Assembly (NCBI GenBank): GCA_026004655.1 | Contig: BPJO01000026.1 | Coordinates: 1-38,701, forward strand | DNA: 38,701 bases | DNA from: Phycisphaerae bacterium | GTDB lineage: Bacteria; Planctomycetota; Phycisphaerae; Tepidisphaerales; Tepidisphaeraceae | Reading direction: 5' to 3' | Shown: positions 25,181-33,871 of the stretch, one piece after another | Numbering within the stretch: position 1 is the first letter of the stretch | Layout of the letters: each line of letters starts with the position of its first letter | The notes under the pieces: model-generated | Told to the model about the DNA's origin: nothing | Databases searched by the model: none | The model's input: only the letters and a program-made list of their open reading frames with translations | Made by a program: the position numbers and the translations under genes

Positions 25181-26461
25181 TCAAACCGATACTGCGGGTT
25201 GTACTTCTACGCGAACACGAGTCACACGTTGAGGTTCGGCTTCGAGAATCACGAACAATGAACCATCGTATTCGAATTGGGTTCCTGCCTGGGGAATGCG
25301 TCCGAGGTGGGTGCTGATGAATCCCCCGAGCGTGTCATAACCCTGATTTTCTGGCAGACGGGTGCCCAGAAGACGGTTCAGTTCATCGATATGGATTCGG
25401 GCATCGACTTCCGCGGTCGAATCGTCGATGCGTTTGAAGACGGCCGGCTCGATGCCTTCGTGTTCGTCCGAGATATCACCGACCAGTTCTTCGAGGAGAT
25501 CTTCGATGGTGACCAGACCGGCCGTTCCGCCGTATTCATCCAGTACGATCGCGATATGAACTTTCTGAAGACGAAAATCCTGAAGTAGATCCCGAACCAG
25601 CTTAGATTCGGGAACAAAAAACGCCTGACGAATGGCCGAGCGGATGTCGAACGCCTTGGGTTTTTCTCCGACGTAACGCAAAAGGTCACGGGCGTACAGA
25701 ATCCCGATGACATGGTCGAGAGATCCTTCATAGACCGGGATCCGTGAGTGACCGGATTCTTCGATCACGGACCGGATTTTTTCCAGAGATGAATCGACCG
25801 GAAGGCCGACAATATCAGGTCTGGCGGTCATGACCTCCGCGACGGTCGTGTCGGAAAACTCGATCACCGACTGGATCATTTCACGTTCGGTTTCGTCCAC
25901 GACACCGGTTTTTTCACCTTCTTCCACTACCGCGAGCAATTCCGACTGCAGTTCCTCCTCGGCCTGGTCCTTGGCTTCATCGGTATCCGGATGGGCGGTA
26001 GCTTTGGCGATCAGGCGCTCGGTGGCGTGCATCAGCCTCGCCAACGGACTGAAAACGATCCTCAAACCATGCAAAGGGCGTACCAGGAGGGCGATGATCG
26101 TTTCCCCGGCCTGGTTGGCTAGGGCGTGGGGCAATACCACGGACGAAAACAAGGTAATCAACGCAGCCGTACTCGCTCCGACCGTGTATTCCACCCACAA
26201 GGCCCATCCGTATGGACGCACACCGTCAAGCGCCAACAACAGAACCGCAAGATTCAGTAAAAGGCGAAGCGATGAGGTCAAAAAAGCCAACTCGCCGGCG
26301 TGTTCGACCGTCGGGTCCAACCACATGTTCTTGTTGCGTCTCGACAAAGCCGTTTCTAATCGAGCACGGGAAAAGTCACGCAGTGAATAGGTCAACACCG
26401 AGAAGACCAGCGACAAACTGGCACACAACGCGATCAGAATGAGTGTCAATGTGAGTGACAT
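25181..26461 (-). CDS. CNNM/CorC (HlyC/CorC) family transporter-like protein
   Basis: The 426-residue protein has a DUF21/CNNM membrane domain (about 1-150, with roughly three to four helices), a linker with the signature VVDETEREMIQSVIEFSDTT, two CBS domains (about 205-325) and a C-terminal CorC_HlyC domain with GYDTLGGFISTHLGRIPQ. Members are linked to magnesium or divalent cation efflux; CBS domains bind nucleotides. The start at 26461 opens at the membrane domain 7 bp after the ybeY stop. An in-frame Met at 26500 would overlap ybeY by 32 bp. It is the last gene of the pgpH-ybeY-corC operon, in line with the frequent ybeY-corC pairing. Confidence 0.86.
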   Translation of the reverse strand: MSLTLTLILIALCASLSLVFSVLTYSLRDFSRARLETALSRRNKNMWLDPTVEHAGELAFLTSSLRLLLNLAVLLLALDGVRPYGWALWVEYTVGASTAALITLFSSVVLPHALANQAGETIIALLVRPLHGLRIVFSPLARLMHATERLIAKATAHPDTDEAKDQAEEELQSELLAVVEEGEKTGVVDETEREMIQSVIEFSDTTVAEVMTARPDIVGLPVDSSLEKIRSVIEESGHSRIPVYEGSLDHVIGILYARDLLRYVGEKPKAFDIRSAIRQAFFVPESKLVRDLLQDFRLQKVHIAIVLDEYGGTAGLVTIEDLLEELVGDISDEHEGIEPAVFKRIDDSTAEVDARIHIDELNRLLGTRLPENQGYDTLGGFISTHLGRIPQAGTQFEYDGSLFVILEAEPQRVTRVRVEVQPAVSV

Positions 26462-26468
26462 GGATAGT

Positions 26469-26972
26469 TTATTTTGTTCCCGATCGGGTGAAGACGGCAC
26501 CGATTCCGATCGCGGTCAGGATCCGATCTTCTGTCCGGTGCATACGTCGGTACGATTGCCTGTTTCTATCGTCGTAACCGCACAAATGCAATATTCCATG
26601 CAGAGCATACAAGAGCAGTTCGTGCTCCAAGGCGTGACCGAGCCGCGAGGCTTGTCGTCGCGCTTCGGGTACACAGATAACGATTTCCCCACTGACGCAT
26701 CGACCGGAAGAGGGATTGTGATCAAGCTCAAACGTCAGAACGTCAGTCGGTCCGGGAATATTCATGAAACGCAGGTGTAATTCACTCATGCGTGCGTCAT
26801 TCACCAGCGCAATGGAGATATCCGATGGGGCATTTCGAATCAGTGGTATGGCTCTTTTGAGATACCTTCGTAGAAACGGGACGTATCGTTTACCCACCGT
26901 CCCGTTAAAGCTCAACGAAACCGTACGGGGCTGTTGAGAAGATCTCCTGGAATCAAAGGACGTGGATAACAT
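26469..26972 (-). CDS. ybeY: Endoribonuclease YbeY (rRNA maturation, ribosome quality control)
   Basis: The 167-residue protein matches YbeY: NIPGPTDVLTFELD, GEIVIC, LEHELLLYALHGILHLCGYDD. YbeY is a metal-dependent RNase acting on 16S rRNA 3' processing and defective ribosomes. The family metal site is H3XH5XH; here it reads H125, H129 and D135, so the third histidine is aspartate. Asp can ligate zinc, and this may be a lineage variant rather than loss of function. The gene starts 2 bp after the pgpH stop and ends 7 bp before the corC-like gene. Confidence 0.88.
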   Translation of the reverse strand: MLSTSFDSRRSSQQPRTVSLSFNGTVGKRYVPFLRRYLKRAIPLIRNAPSDISIALVNDARMSELHLRFMNIPGPTDVLTFELDHNPSSGRCVSGEIVICVPEARRQASRLGHALEHELLLYALHGILHLCGYDDRNRQSYRRMHRTEDRILTAIGIGAVFTRSGTK

Positions 26973-26974
26973 GA

Positions 26975-29242
26975 TCAGGCGGTTTTAGCAGCAGCAGGGA
27001 TAGTGGTTGCAGTTGTGTTCGAGCCGGATGGTTTGTCGGATGGATACGCGATACGGTTATGATAAAGCCCCAGCAAGCTCTTGACGAGAGATTTTTCGAT
27101 CAACTCCAGCTCACGGAAAGTCATATCGCATTCATCAAACTGTCCGTCTAACAGACGTTTCATAGCCATGTCGTGGACCAGTGCCTCGATTCGGCTGGCG
27201 TTGGGTTCTTCCATCGCCCGACAGGCCGACTCGCAGGAATCGGCCAGCATAAGGATAGCGATTTCGCGGGTTCGCGGTTTGGGACCGGGATAACGGTACT
27301 GATGTTCCTGGACTTCCTGTTCGAGCGGGTCGGGTTCCGAACCCTTGCTCATCCGTGCCCGGTGGTAGAAAAACTCCACCAGGGTGGTGCCGTGATGCTG
27401 TTGTATGAACGGTAACAGACTGGTCGGAAGACCGTATTCCTTGGCCAGTTCGATCCCGTCCTTGACGTGTCCGATGATAATCAGCAGGCTGACGTTTGGG
27501 GACAGATTCAGGTGACGATTTCCGTCGGGGTTGGACTGGTTCTCGACGAAGTACTCGGCCTTGTTGATTTTACCCACATCATGGTAATAGGCAGCGACGC
27601 GACACAGCAAAGAGTTGGCCCCGATGGCTTCGGCGGCTTCTTCGGCGAGTGTGGCAACTTGCAGGCTGTGGTTGTAGGTTCCGGGTGCTTCCAACGCCAG
27701 TCGGCGCAACAGCGGGTGCGAAGCATCGGCCAGCTCCAGAAGGGTCATGCTGGTGGTAATCCGGAAAAACCTCTCGATAAAAGGAAGGATTCCCAGTGCA
27801 ATAAACCCGACGGCGAGTCCGGCGGCCCCGGAATAAATGGCGTTCTTGACCACGAACGCGATCGGGTCCATGGTCAACAGGTTGACCGCAAACGTGGCAG
27901 CCATCATGGCGGTGGCGGTAGCTCCGCCGACTTCGACCAGTTTGCTTCGGGTTCGCACATCTTCAAGCAAATAACAACAGGTCACGACACCGGTCAGGAT
28001 GATCAGATAAAACTCCAGACCCTCTCCGACGGCAATGGTCGCCAGGATCCCGTGAACCGCGGCGATCCCCATCGCAAAACGCTGGTCATACGCGATAGCC
28101 AGGATCATTGCGACCATGATCGTGGGCGCGATCCCAAAAACGTAAGACGGCATGGTCCCAAGACCGGTCAGTTGAGGCAACAGAAGCATGGCAAGCAGAA
28201 GTGCTGCCAAACCCAACGCGCGAGCATGGTTGCGGACGATTCGGGTCTGATAACGCGCTATATAAACCGACATGACGGCTGTCAGCACAAGGACGGTCGC
28301 CGCCAGACCGATCCGTTGAATCCACACCCGAAAACCGAGCGATTGCAGGAAAGCTTCGTGCTCTGCCTGGAGTTTGATGAAATCTGCTGCCTTAATTTCG
28401 CCTTTATTGACGATGGTCATATTGGCACGGAGTTCGGATTCCCCGCGGGATTCGGGCACATTAGCTGCGGCACGGTTCTGGGCCTCAGCCGTCGCAAGCG
28501 GATCTAAAACATAGTTGGGTTGCAGTTTGGCTAGTGTGATTCCCACGATCCGGGGATAAAGAATTGTAGGAAAACTGGTATCGGCCGGTCGGGACAGTCG
28601 GGCCCGCAACTGCTCGGTCATGTCGGGGGAAAGTGTTTCCTCCACGTGGACCGCATCTTGCCCCTGAACACGGATAACCCGATTGCGCTCCTGCTGACGC
28701 TGTTCGGCAGGAATAATGATCAGTCGTTGAAGACGCAATTGTTCGATAAAGGCATCAACGGCGTTGTCCCACTGGTTTTTGTGGGATTCGTCGGAATATT
28801 TTTGAAGTTCGACGATGCTAGCAGCATCAAGAAAACTACGGTACGGCTCATCGAGTTGGTCGGGGTGCTTGTTTTTTACCCACTCGGGGAGTCGTTTGAG
28901 GTCTTCCTGAATCAGTTGAAGGGGGTCAGGAGAAACGGCTTTATAAATGCGGGGTTCAAGTTGGCGAGCTTCGATCCGGGCTTGATTCAAGGCGTCCGGA
29001 TCAGACCACGAAAAATCGACCCGGGCAACAATATCATGAGGAACGTATTGACCGACCCTCCAAGGCATGACGTTCGGACGCCACATGAGGATGGCAATGG
29101 CGCAAACCGCAAAACCTAAAGCAATTAGAAGCGGATACTGGTTTTCGGTTCGTTGAAACCAATCCAACCACGTCTCTTCGCGATCGGGTCTGTTTTTTCG
29201 GATCTCAGCTCTTCGGAATCCGATTTGTCGAAACCATCCCAT
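26975..29242 (-). CDS. pgpH: 7TM-HD family phosphodiesterase, PgpH/YqfF-like
   Basis: The 755-residue protein has one N-terminal helix, an outside 7TMR-HDED domain of about 280 residues, seven membrane helices and a C-terminal cytoplasmic HD domain. HD residues are visible in APGTYNHSLQVATLAEEAA, YYHDVGKINKAEYF (about 554) and LPFIQQHHGTTLVEFFY. In Firmicutes this family hydrolyses cyclic di-AMP and neighbours phoH and ybeY. Here ybeY follows after 2 bp, but no phoH is present in the window. The c-di-AMP activity is inferred from family. The C-terminal tail is Ala/Thr-rich. Confidence 0.85.
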   Translation of the reverse strand: MGWFRQIGFRRAEIRKNRPDREETWLDWFQRTENQYPLLIALGFAVCAIAILMWRPNVMPWRVGQYVPHDIVARVDFSWSDPDALNQARIEARQLEPRIYKAVSPDPLQLIQEDLKRLPEWVKNKHPDQLDEPYRSFLDAASIVELQKYSDESHKNQWDNAVDAFIEQLRLQRLIIIPAEQRQQERNRVIRVQGQDAVHVEETLSPDMTEQLRARLSRPADTSFPTILYPRIVGITLAKLQPNYVLDPLATAEAQNRAAANVPESRGESELRANMTIVNKGEIKAADFIKLQAEHEAFLQSLGFRVWIQRIGLAATVLVLTAVMSVYIARYQTRIVRNHARALGLAALLLAMLLLPQLTGLGTMPSYVFGIAPTIMVAMILAIAYDQRFAMGIAAVHGILATIAVGEGLEFYLIILTGVVTCCYLLEDVRTRSKLVEVGGATATAMMAATFAVNLLTMDPIAFVVKNAIYSGAAGLAVGFIALGILPFIERFFRITTSMTLLELADASHPLLRRLALEAPGTYNHSLQVATLAEEAAEAIGANSLLCRVAAYYHDVGKINKAEYFVENQSNPDGNRHLNLSPNVSLLIIIGHVKDGIELAKEYGLPTSLLPFIQQHHGTTLVEFFYHRARMSKGSEPDPLEQEVQEHQYRYPGPKPRTREIAILMLADSCESACRAMEEPNASRIEALVHDMAMKRLLDGQFDECDMTFRELELIEKSLVKSLLGLYHNRIAYPSDKPSGSNTTATTIPAAAKTA

Positions 29243-29505
29243 AACGTCAGGGGCCTTGTTAAACAGCTCGGCACAATTTCGGGTTCGAAAGGACCCGATT
29301 ACTTGAACAATAGCTTGACCGATTTCCTGTACATTTCAAATTTTCGCCAAGTTATTGCCCCTGAAGGAACACGAATCGGACGAGGACAATCTTAGGCAAT
29401 TTTACCCGATATGGAAACATAAGCTGTTACTTTGAAAAGGATTATGAAAAAAGGAAGAATTGTCGGGCAACCGCCGATCCGGCTAAGGCAATTTTCAAAA
29501 AAGAC
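29243..29505. other. Non-coding spacer upstream of pgpH
   Basis: Part of a 354-bp gap between the pgpH start and the RRM gene. It should hold the leftward pgpH promoter, but no clear -35/-10 pair stands out. AT-rich sequence is present at about 29330-29450. No gene is supported. Confidence 0.4.
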
Positions 29506-29532
29506 TGAAAAACCTCATTGACCCGGGTCAAT
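29506..29532 (-). terminator. Intrinsic terminator of the RRM gene
   Basis: A 16-bp perfect palindrome ATTGACCCGGGTCAAT (29517-29532) can fold as a 6-bp stem with CCGG loop. Read leftward it is followed by GAGGTTTTTCAG. It lies 64 bp downstream of the RRM stop and fits a Rho-independent terminator. Confidence 0.6.
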
Positions 29533-29596
29533 TATGAATCGTGAGAAGGGGTATTTCAATCAGGGCACTTGGTTATGGTGTAGGGAGAAGGTTTGT

Positions 29597-29944
29597 TCAG
29601 TATCGATCTCGTCGTCCTCGGTCTTGGCCTCGGTCCCGTCCACCACCGTAACTCCCTCGTCTTTCTCCACTACCGCGGTTGCCGGGGGCAAAGTTTTCCT
29701 TCGGACGGGCTTCATTGACGGTCAAAGCTCTGCCTTCGAATTGTTGTCCGTTTAAAGCATTGATGGCGTTTCGGGCTTCTTCCTCGGTGCTCATTTCGAC
29801 AAACCCAAAACCCTTGCTGCGTCCGGTTTCCCGGTCGCTGACCACCTGTGCACTGGCAACGGTTCCGTGTTGTTCGAACAACTGTTGTAACTGTGAGCTA
29901 TCTACGCTGTAGGGCAGATTCCCGACATAAAGACGCTTACCCAT
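29597..29944 (-). CDS. RNA-binding protein, single RRM with Gly/Arg-rich tail
   Basis: The 115-residue protein has one RNA recognition motif: RNP2 LYVGNLP at 5-11 and RNP1 KGFGFVEM at 44-51, with the expected aromatic residues for RNA stacking. Residues 82-115 form a Gly/Arg/Asp-rich tail with RGG-like repeats ([18 protein letters not shown]). Such small RRM proteins occur in cyanobacteria and planctomycetes, often tied to cold response or mRNA stability. The ATG at 29944 has GAGGAAG about 8 bp upstream; the GTG before it is less likely. It is monocistronic with its own terminator. Confidence 0.92.
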   Translation of the reverse strand: MGKRLYVGNLPYSVDSSQLQQLFEQHGTVASAQVVSDRETGRSKGFGFVEMSTEEEARNAINALNGQQFEGRALTVNEARPKENFAPGNRGSGERRGSYGGGRDRGQDRGRRDRY

Positions 29945-30269
29945 CACGACACTTCCTCGATGTCGAACCAGGCCGATCCATTGATGCAGTTCTTTCGGGC
30001 CTGTTATGAAAGAGGTTCACAAAAACCGATCGGGGGAAAAACCAACCGGGGTGCAGTCCATGTCGATCTGTCCTTCGGACGACTAAACCCGCCGTCTGCA
30101 TATTAATAATTTAATTTTGATCGATCGGATTAGGCAAGAAAAAAAACTGTCAGAGTCGACCCTGGGGGATTTATTCGGTCCTGGTTTCGAAGGCGGTTTC
30201 ATTGTTTTTAAAGATTGTGCTCCGATTCACAGACTCGGACCTAGCGTAGGATTAATTGGAGGTTATACC
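29945..30269. other. 325-bp divergent intergenic region
   Basis: Separates the leftward RRM gene from the rightward DUF488 gene. AT-rich core at about 30100-30118 (TATTAATAATTTAATTTTGA) is the likely promoter zone for both. A CCGATCGG palindrome lies near 30026. The frame of the DUF488 gene is open back to 30117, but these 51 codons precede a strong ribosome-binding site and have no family match. Confidence 0.45.
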
Positions 30270-30659
30270 ATGATCAAGGTCAAACACCTGTTAGATCCGG
30301 TCGAACCCGATGACGGGCAACGCATCTGGATTGAATCACATGGATTGGCTCGAGATCTACGTGAATGGTGCAAGGTTGATCATGTGCTTTGTCATCTAGG
30401 GCCTTCCCGTCAGATTACTCGTTGGTTCAGAGAACACCCGGACGGGTACGAGCATTTTCGGGGACATTATCACACGGCTTTGACGCAAAGCAGGTATCTG
30501 CCTTTGTTAAAAGAAATTGCCTGCGCTGCCCAGCACCATCATTTTACGTTTTTACATGACGGAGATGATCCGGCTCACAATGCCGGGGTCGCGATGTACG
30601 AGTTCTTATCCGAATTACAAAGTTATTGTCAGCCCGACAATGATACGGATTTGATCTGA
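30270..30659 (+). CDS. DUF488 (YeaO-like) family protein
   Basis: The 129-residue protein matches the DUF488/YeaO pattern: a beginning KVKHLLDPVEPDDGQRIWIE, the segment REWCKVDHVLCHLGPSRQI and WFREHPDGYEHFRGHYHTAL. The function of the family is not established. The ATG at 30270 has GGAGG seven bases upstream, which decides the start against the longer frame from 30117. It converges on the epimerase gene with a 40-bp spacer containing the 12-bp palindrome CTGATCGATCAG at 30656-30667. The usual WPRG segment of YeaO is altered to ESHGLARDL here. Confidence 0.72.
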   Translation: MIKVKHLLDPVEPDDGQRIWIESHGLARDLREWCKVDHVLCHLGPSRQITRWFREHPDGYEHFRGHYHTALTQSRYLPLLKEIACAAQHHHFTFLHDGDDPAHNAGVAMYEFLSELQSYCQPDNDTDLI

Positions 30660-30699
30660 TCGATCAGGATCGAAGAACGGATAAATAAAGATACATCAA

Positions 30700-31680
30700 T
30701 TATTTGGCTTCTCCGGGCATTTTGTAAAGGTGTCCGTATTCGTTATACCAAGCGACAAATCGTCGCAAACCTTCGGGGAGGGAGATTTGGGGGGTATAGC
30801 CTAATTCATGGCTGCTGCGTGTCAGGTCAGCGTAGGTTCGTTCGACATCCCCCGGTTGGGCCGGTTTGCGGTCGAGAATGGCTTTTTTCCCGATCGCCCG
30901 TTCGAGTTCGGCAATAAGTTCATTAAGGCTGACAGGATGACTTCCCCCTAGATTGTAGATGCGGAAGCTTTGAACTTTTTCCAATGCTGCAATAATGCCG
31001 CAGACAGTGTCATCGACGTAGGTATAATCGCGAGAGGTGGTCCCGTCACCGAAAAATGGGACCGGTTTACCTGCGGAAATGAGTCGGGTGAACTTATGAA
31101 TCGCTAGGTCCGGGCGTTGTCGTGGTCCGTAAACGGTGAAGAATCGCAGACTGGCAATCGGAAGCTTGTACAGATGCCAAAACGTATAGCAGACCAATTC
31201 GCCCGCGCGTTTGGTCGCTGCGTAGGGACTGATAGGCTCTTCGACCGGATCCTCTTCACTGAAGGGGACTTTCTTGGCATTTCCGTACACGCTGGAAGAG
31301 GAAGCAAAGGCGAACTTTTCGACCCCTGTCTTGACTGCCGCTTGGAGCAAGTGGGTGGTTCCTTCAACGTTCACCTTCGCATAGTAGGCGGGTTGCTCGA
31401 TCGAAGGTCTCACCCCGGCCATGGCTGCAAGATGAAGGATGCCCCAAGGTCGAACGAGTCTCACCAGTTTGCTGATTTCATCCCCTGAAGTAATGTCGAT
31501 TTCTTCCACGTCAAGTTTGTCGCCTTGAATGGACTTCAGGTTCATTTCCTTCCAGGAACGGTCGTAAAAGTCGGAAAAGTTATCCACGCCGACAACCCGA
31601 TACCCGCGTTGGATCAGCGCCTGGGCTGCGTGCGACCCGATAAACCCGGCAGCACCCGTGACAAGAATCGTTTTATTCAT
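30700..31680 (-). CDS. NAD-dependent epimerase, UDP-glucuronate 4-epimerase-like
   Basis: The 326-residue SDR enzyme has the NAD-binding GAAGFIGS at 9-16, the catalytic SSSSVYG (127-133) and YAATK (Y153, K157), and the GVDNFSDFYDRSWKEMNL segment typical of UDP-glucuronate/galacturonate 4-epimerases. It should interconvert UDP-GlcA and UDP-GalA for surface polysaccharides. The ATG at 31680 opens on the Rossmann strand (NKTILVTG); a GTG seven codons upstream has no clear ribosome-binding site. It follows the MazG-like gene by 40 bp and is last in the leftward operon. It could supply a uronic acid to the polymer made by the 8.5-20 kb operon, which is inference. Confidence 0.86.
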   Translation of the reverse strand: MNKTILVTGAAGFIGSHAAQALIQRGYRVVGVDNFSDFYDRSWKEMNLKSIQGDKLDVEEIDITSGDEISKLVRLVRPWGILHLAAMAGVRPSIEQPAYYAKVNVEGTTHLLQAAVKTGVEKFAFASSSSVYGNAKKVPFSEEDPVEEPISPYAATKRAGELVCYTFWHLYKLPIASLRFFTVYGPRQRPDLAIHKFTRLISAGKPVPFFGDGTTSRDYTYVDDTVCGIIAALEKVQSFRIYNLGGSHPVSLNELIAELERAIGKKAILDRKPAQPGDVERTYADLTRSSHELGYTPQISLPEGLRRFVAWYNEYGHLYKMPGEAK

Positions 31681-31720
31681 ACCTTTATGGTGACAATTCA
31701 CCGGAAGGTTTCAAGAAGGC

Positions 31721-32107
31721 TCATGGAAATAACGGGGGAGCAACACCGGGAATCAGGTCTGGTAACGTGTGTATTTGTCGGCTTTCCCCACGTGCCTGTT
31801 CCACCGGATATTTGGCATGGTTTTTGCGGATCTTGTTTTCCATTGCCTTTGGGAGGTCGATTCCCTGATCGTGCGCGATCAATAACACCCATCCCAGCAC
31901 GTCAGCCAGTTCGTCAGCCAACTGCTCTTTCGATTCGGAAAGGTGCCGCTGCAACTCAGAACCATTACGCCATTGGACCAGCTCGAGCACTTCCGAAGCT
32001 TCCAGACACAGAGACAGAATCTGATCCTTGGGATTGTGAAATTGTTCCCAATCCCGTTCTTTACGGAAGTCCAAAAGTTGCTGGGTCAATTCTTTGAGTT
32101 CTGACAT
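31721..32107 (-). CDS. MazG-like / RS21-C6-type nucleotide pyrophosphohydrolase
   Basis: The 128-residue protein is an all-alpha NTP pyrophosphatase that would clear non-canonical nucleotides such as modified dCTP. It starts with the RDWEQFHNPKDQI segment typical of the dCTPase/RS21-C6 group and has the metal motif EXXE (E36, E39) and EXXD (E66, D69). The C-terminal 28 residues are a proline-rich tail outside the domain. It lies in a leftward operon between a small unknown gene and the epimerase. Confidence 0.86.
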   Translation of the reverse strand: MSELKELTQQLLDFRKERDWEQFHNPKDQILSLCLEASEVLELVQWRNGSELQRHLSESKEQLADELADVLGWVLLIAHDQGIDLPKAMENKIRKNHAKYPVEQARGESRQIHTLPDLIPGVAPPLFP

Positions 32108-32162
32108 TCGGGTTTATCCGGGTGAAAATCTGACCATAGGCTGCAAATGAGATTGATGTCGA

Positions 32163-32432
32163 TCAGACGACTTGTTTCAGGGTCAAATCGTCGATGGTCC
32201 GGGGATCAAAATCGATCCGCTGCTCGAATGTTCCTGCCAAACCCGATCTAGACAAAGCAATAACCCAGCCTTCTTCGATAATCAGGTCGTCGATGACCCT
32301 ACCGTCCGAAAGCACTGCCCTGCAGACTGCGGTATACTTACGTTTGGGACACCCTTGTTGGACCAAAAACTTACGCCAATGGTCGGGCAAAATCTTGGCC
32401 AGTCGGTTGCGCGGCGGGGTACGCGAATGCAT
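32163..32432 (-). CDS. Small conserved-looking protein of unknown function
   Basis: The 89-residue product is not a family I can name. It has a basic N-terminus (RTPPRNRLAKILPDHWRKFL) and a compact beta-rich middle, ending FDPRTIDDLTLKQVV. There is no signal peptide or membrane segment. It lies 9 bp downstream of the frameshift-extended tatA frame and 55 bp upstream of the MazG-like gene, in the same operon. Composition and codon use match its neighbours, which supports it as a real gene. Confidence 0.6.
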   Translation of the reverse strand: MHSRTPPRNRLAKILPDHWRKFLVQQGCPKRKYTAVCRAVLSDGRVIDDLIIEEGWVIALSRSGLAGTFEQRIDFDPRTIDDLTLKQVV

Positions 32433-32441
32433 GGGACCGGA

Positions 32442-32658
32442 TCAGCTGTTTTTCGGTTCGTCAGAAGGTTTAGACTGTACCGGTTTGTTGATCTCAGCCT
32501 CGGCTTCGTTTAAAACCCTTTTTAAACTGAACGATGGTCTGACCGATACTGCGTCCGACGTCGGGAAGTCGTTTTCCAAAAAATAAAAGACCCAATCCTG
32601 TGAGAAGGATCAGCTCAAACGGACCGGGCATCGACAACGCAAGGGGCAGATGAAACAT
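32442..32658 (-). CDS. tatA: Twin-arginine translocase subunit TatA/TatE, apparent frameshift
   Basis: TatA subunits form the pore of the Tat export path for folded proteins. From the ATG at 32658 the frame gives a short N-terminus, one membrane helix (PFELILLTGLGLLFFG) and the amphipathic helix GKRLPDVGRSIGQTIVQFKK, the TatA hallmark, then stops at 32494 after 54 residues. In the next frame the sequence continues as a typical acidic tail (NEAEAEINKPVQSKPSDEP) to a stop at 32442, only 9 bp before the next gene. Removing one base from the A5 run (T5 at 32519-32523 on the + strand) joins both. The helix and hinge are intact, so even the short form may work. An internal Met at 32631 is an alternative start. 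No tatC is seen here. Confidence 0.72.
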
Positions 32659-32685
32659 GGTGATACCTCTTTCGGTGAAACGAAT

Positions 32686-33825
32686 CTAACGTTGGAATAT
32701 TGTATCCGATTCCGATACGGATTGCTCACCAGATGCTTTTTTAATCAGAGACCAGAGTCGTTTCATATCCCCTGGCAAAGGGGCTGTGATGGTCATCGAC
32801 TCAAGGGAAACGGGGTGAGTAAAAGTGATTTCGTAAGCATGAAGGGCTTGTCGGGCGAAAATAAAGGGTTCGGGGGCGTCGGGGGAGACATTCTCTGCGA
32901 CAATTTGCCCACCATACATGGTGTCTCCGACGATCGGGTTCCCGATATACGACAAGTGTACACGTAACTGATGAGTTCGTCCGGTTTTAGGAGATAGTTT
33001 GATGAGCGTAAATGCTCCCCCGGGGGTTTTATAATGCTGATCATTGGCGAAGGTGCTTTTCTGGAACCGAAAAACCTCCTGTCCGGGTGGGGTGTGCAGG
33101 GTTTGGAGCACTTCATACAAAGTGACGGCTTCTCGACCCCCGTTTTCGATTTTCCGAACCGCCTGCTTTTCGCGGACGTATCGATCTTTACCGATCGGCA
33201 TGTTGATTACGTCACTGCGCATGGGGGGTATGCCGTGGCAGATCGCCAGGTAGGTTTTCTGGATCGTTCGGTTCTCGAACTGTCTGGCCAGCCGCCAATG
33301 GGCCTCATCGGCTTTAGCGATAAGAATAACCCCGGTGGTGTTTCGGTCCAGGCGATGAAGAATCCCCGGCCGCCAGGTGCCATTAACCGTACTCCACTGA
33401 CTACCATACCAGGCCAAACCATTGACGAGTGTTCCGGTCCATTGTCCCCGGGCAGGATGCACCACCAGGTTGGCCTGCTTGTTCAGGGCCATCATATACT
33501 CATCTTCGTAAAGCACTTCCAAGGGCATTGGTTCCGGGACCAGTTGCTCGATTTTCTGTGGAGGGGCCGAAACCTCAACAACATCCCCCTCACGAGGCCT
33601 GACGGATGACTTGGTCGTCCTGCCATTGAGTTTCACCAGTCCGTCTTCAATCAACCGTTGAACTTCGTTTCTCGACAAATACCCGATCCTGTCGACCAGA
33701 TACTGATCAAGCCTTCGGGTCAGATTTTTTCCCAGTTTGAATCGAAACTCACGCAGTTCCCCTTCTTCGGATAATTCCGTGTCATCGGTGGTTTCGTTCG
33801 GAGATGGTTCGATCGGTTCAGACAT
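32686..33825 (-). CDS. rluD: RluA/RluD family 23S rRNA pseudouridine synthase
   Basis: The 379-residue enzyme isomerises uridines in 23S rRNA. An S4 RNA-binding domain lies at about 32-92 (LTRRLDQYLVDRIGYLSRNEVQRLI). The catalytic domain carries the key Asp in GILHRLDRNTTG (D160), and RTHQLRVHLSYIGNPIVGDTMYGG and HAYEITFTHP follow as expected. The N-terminal 25 residues are acidic and variable, and the C-terminal 25 are an extension. The rluD rather than rluC assignment rests on the S4 and catalytic motif pattern and is tentative. tatA starts 27 bp after its stop. Confidence 0.9.
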   Translation of the reverse strand: MSEPIEPSPNETTDDTELSEEGELREFRFKLGKNLTRRLDQYLVDRIGYLSRNEVQRLIEDGLVKLNGRTTKSSVRPREGDVVEVSAPPQKIEQLVPEPMPLEVLYEDEYMMALNKQANLVVHPARGQWTGTLVNGLAWYGSQWSTVNGTWRPGILHRLDRNTTGVILIAKADEAHWRLARQFENRTIQKTYLAICHGIPPMRSDVINMPIGKDRYVREKQAVRKIENGGREAVTLYEVLQTLHTPPGQEVFRFQKSTFANDQHYKTPGGAFTLIKLSPKTGRTHQLRVHLSYIGNPIVGDTMYGGQIVAENVSPDAPEPFIFARQALHAYEITFTHPVSLESMTITAPLPGDMKRLWSLIKKASGEQSVSESDTIFQR

Positions 33826-33871
33826 TCGTAAATCCTACGTATTTTATCCGTATTGTAATCAGTGCAGGTAC

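Noticed and set aside
27467..28507. 346-codon rightward frame antisense to pgpH
   Set aside because: It is low-complexity Gly/Asp/Gln-rich sequence opposite a well-recognised gene and matches no protein family.
30117..30269. N-terminal extension of the DUF488 gene
   Set aside because: The ATG at 30270 has a strong GGAGG site and begins at the family start; the extension has no family match.
32686..32700. Programmed -1 frameshift in tatA
   Set aside because: A -1 shift at the A-run leads to a stop two codons later; only a +1 change restores the tail, and no known +1 stimulator is visible.
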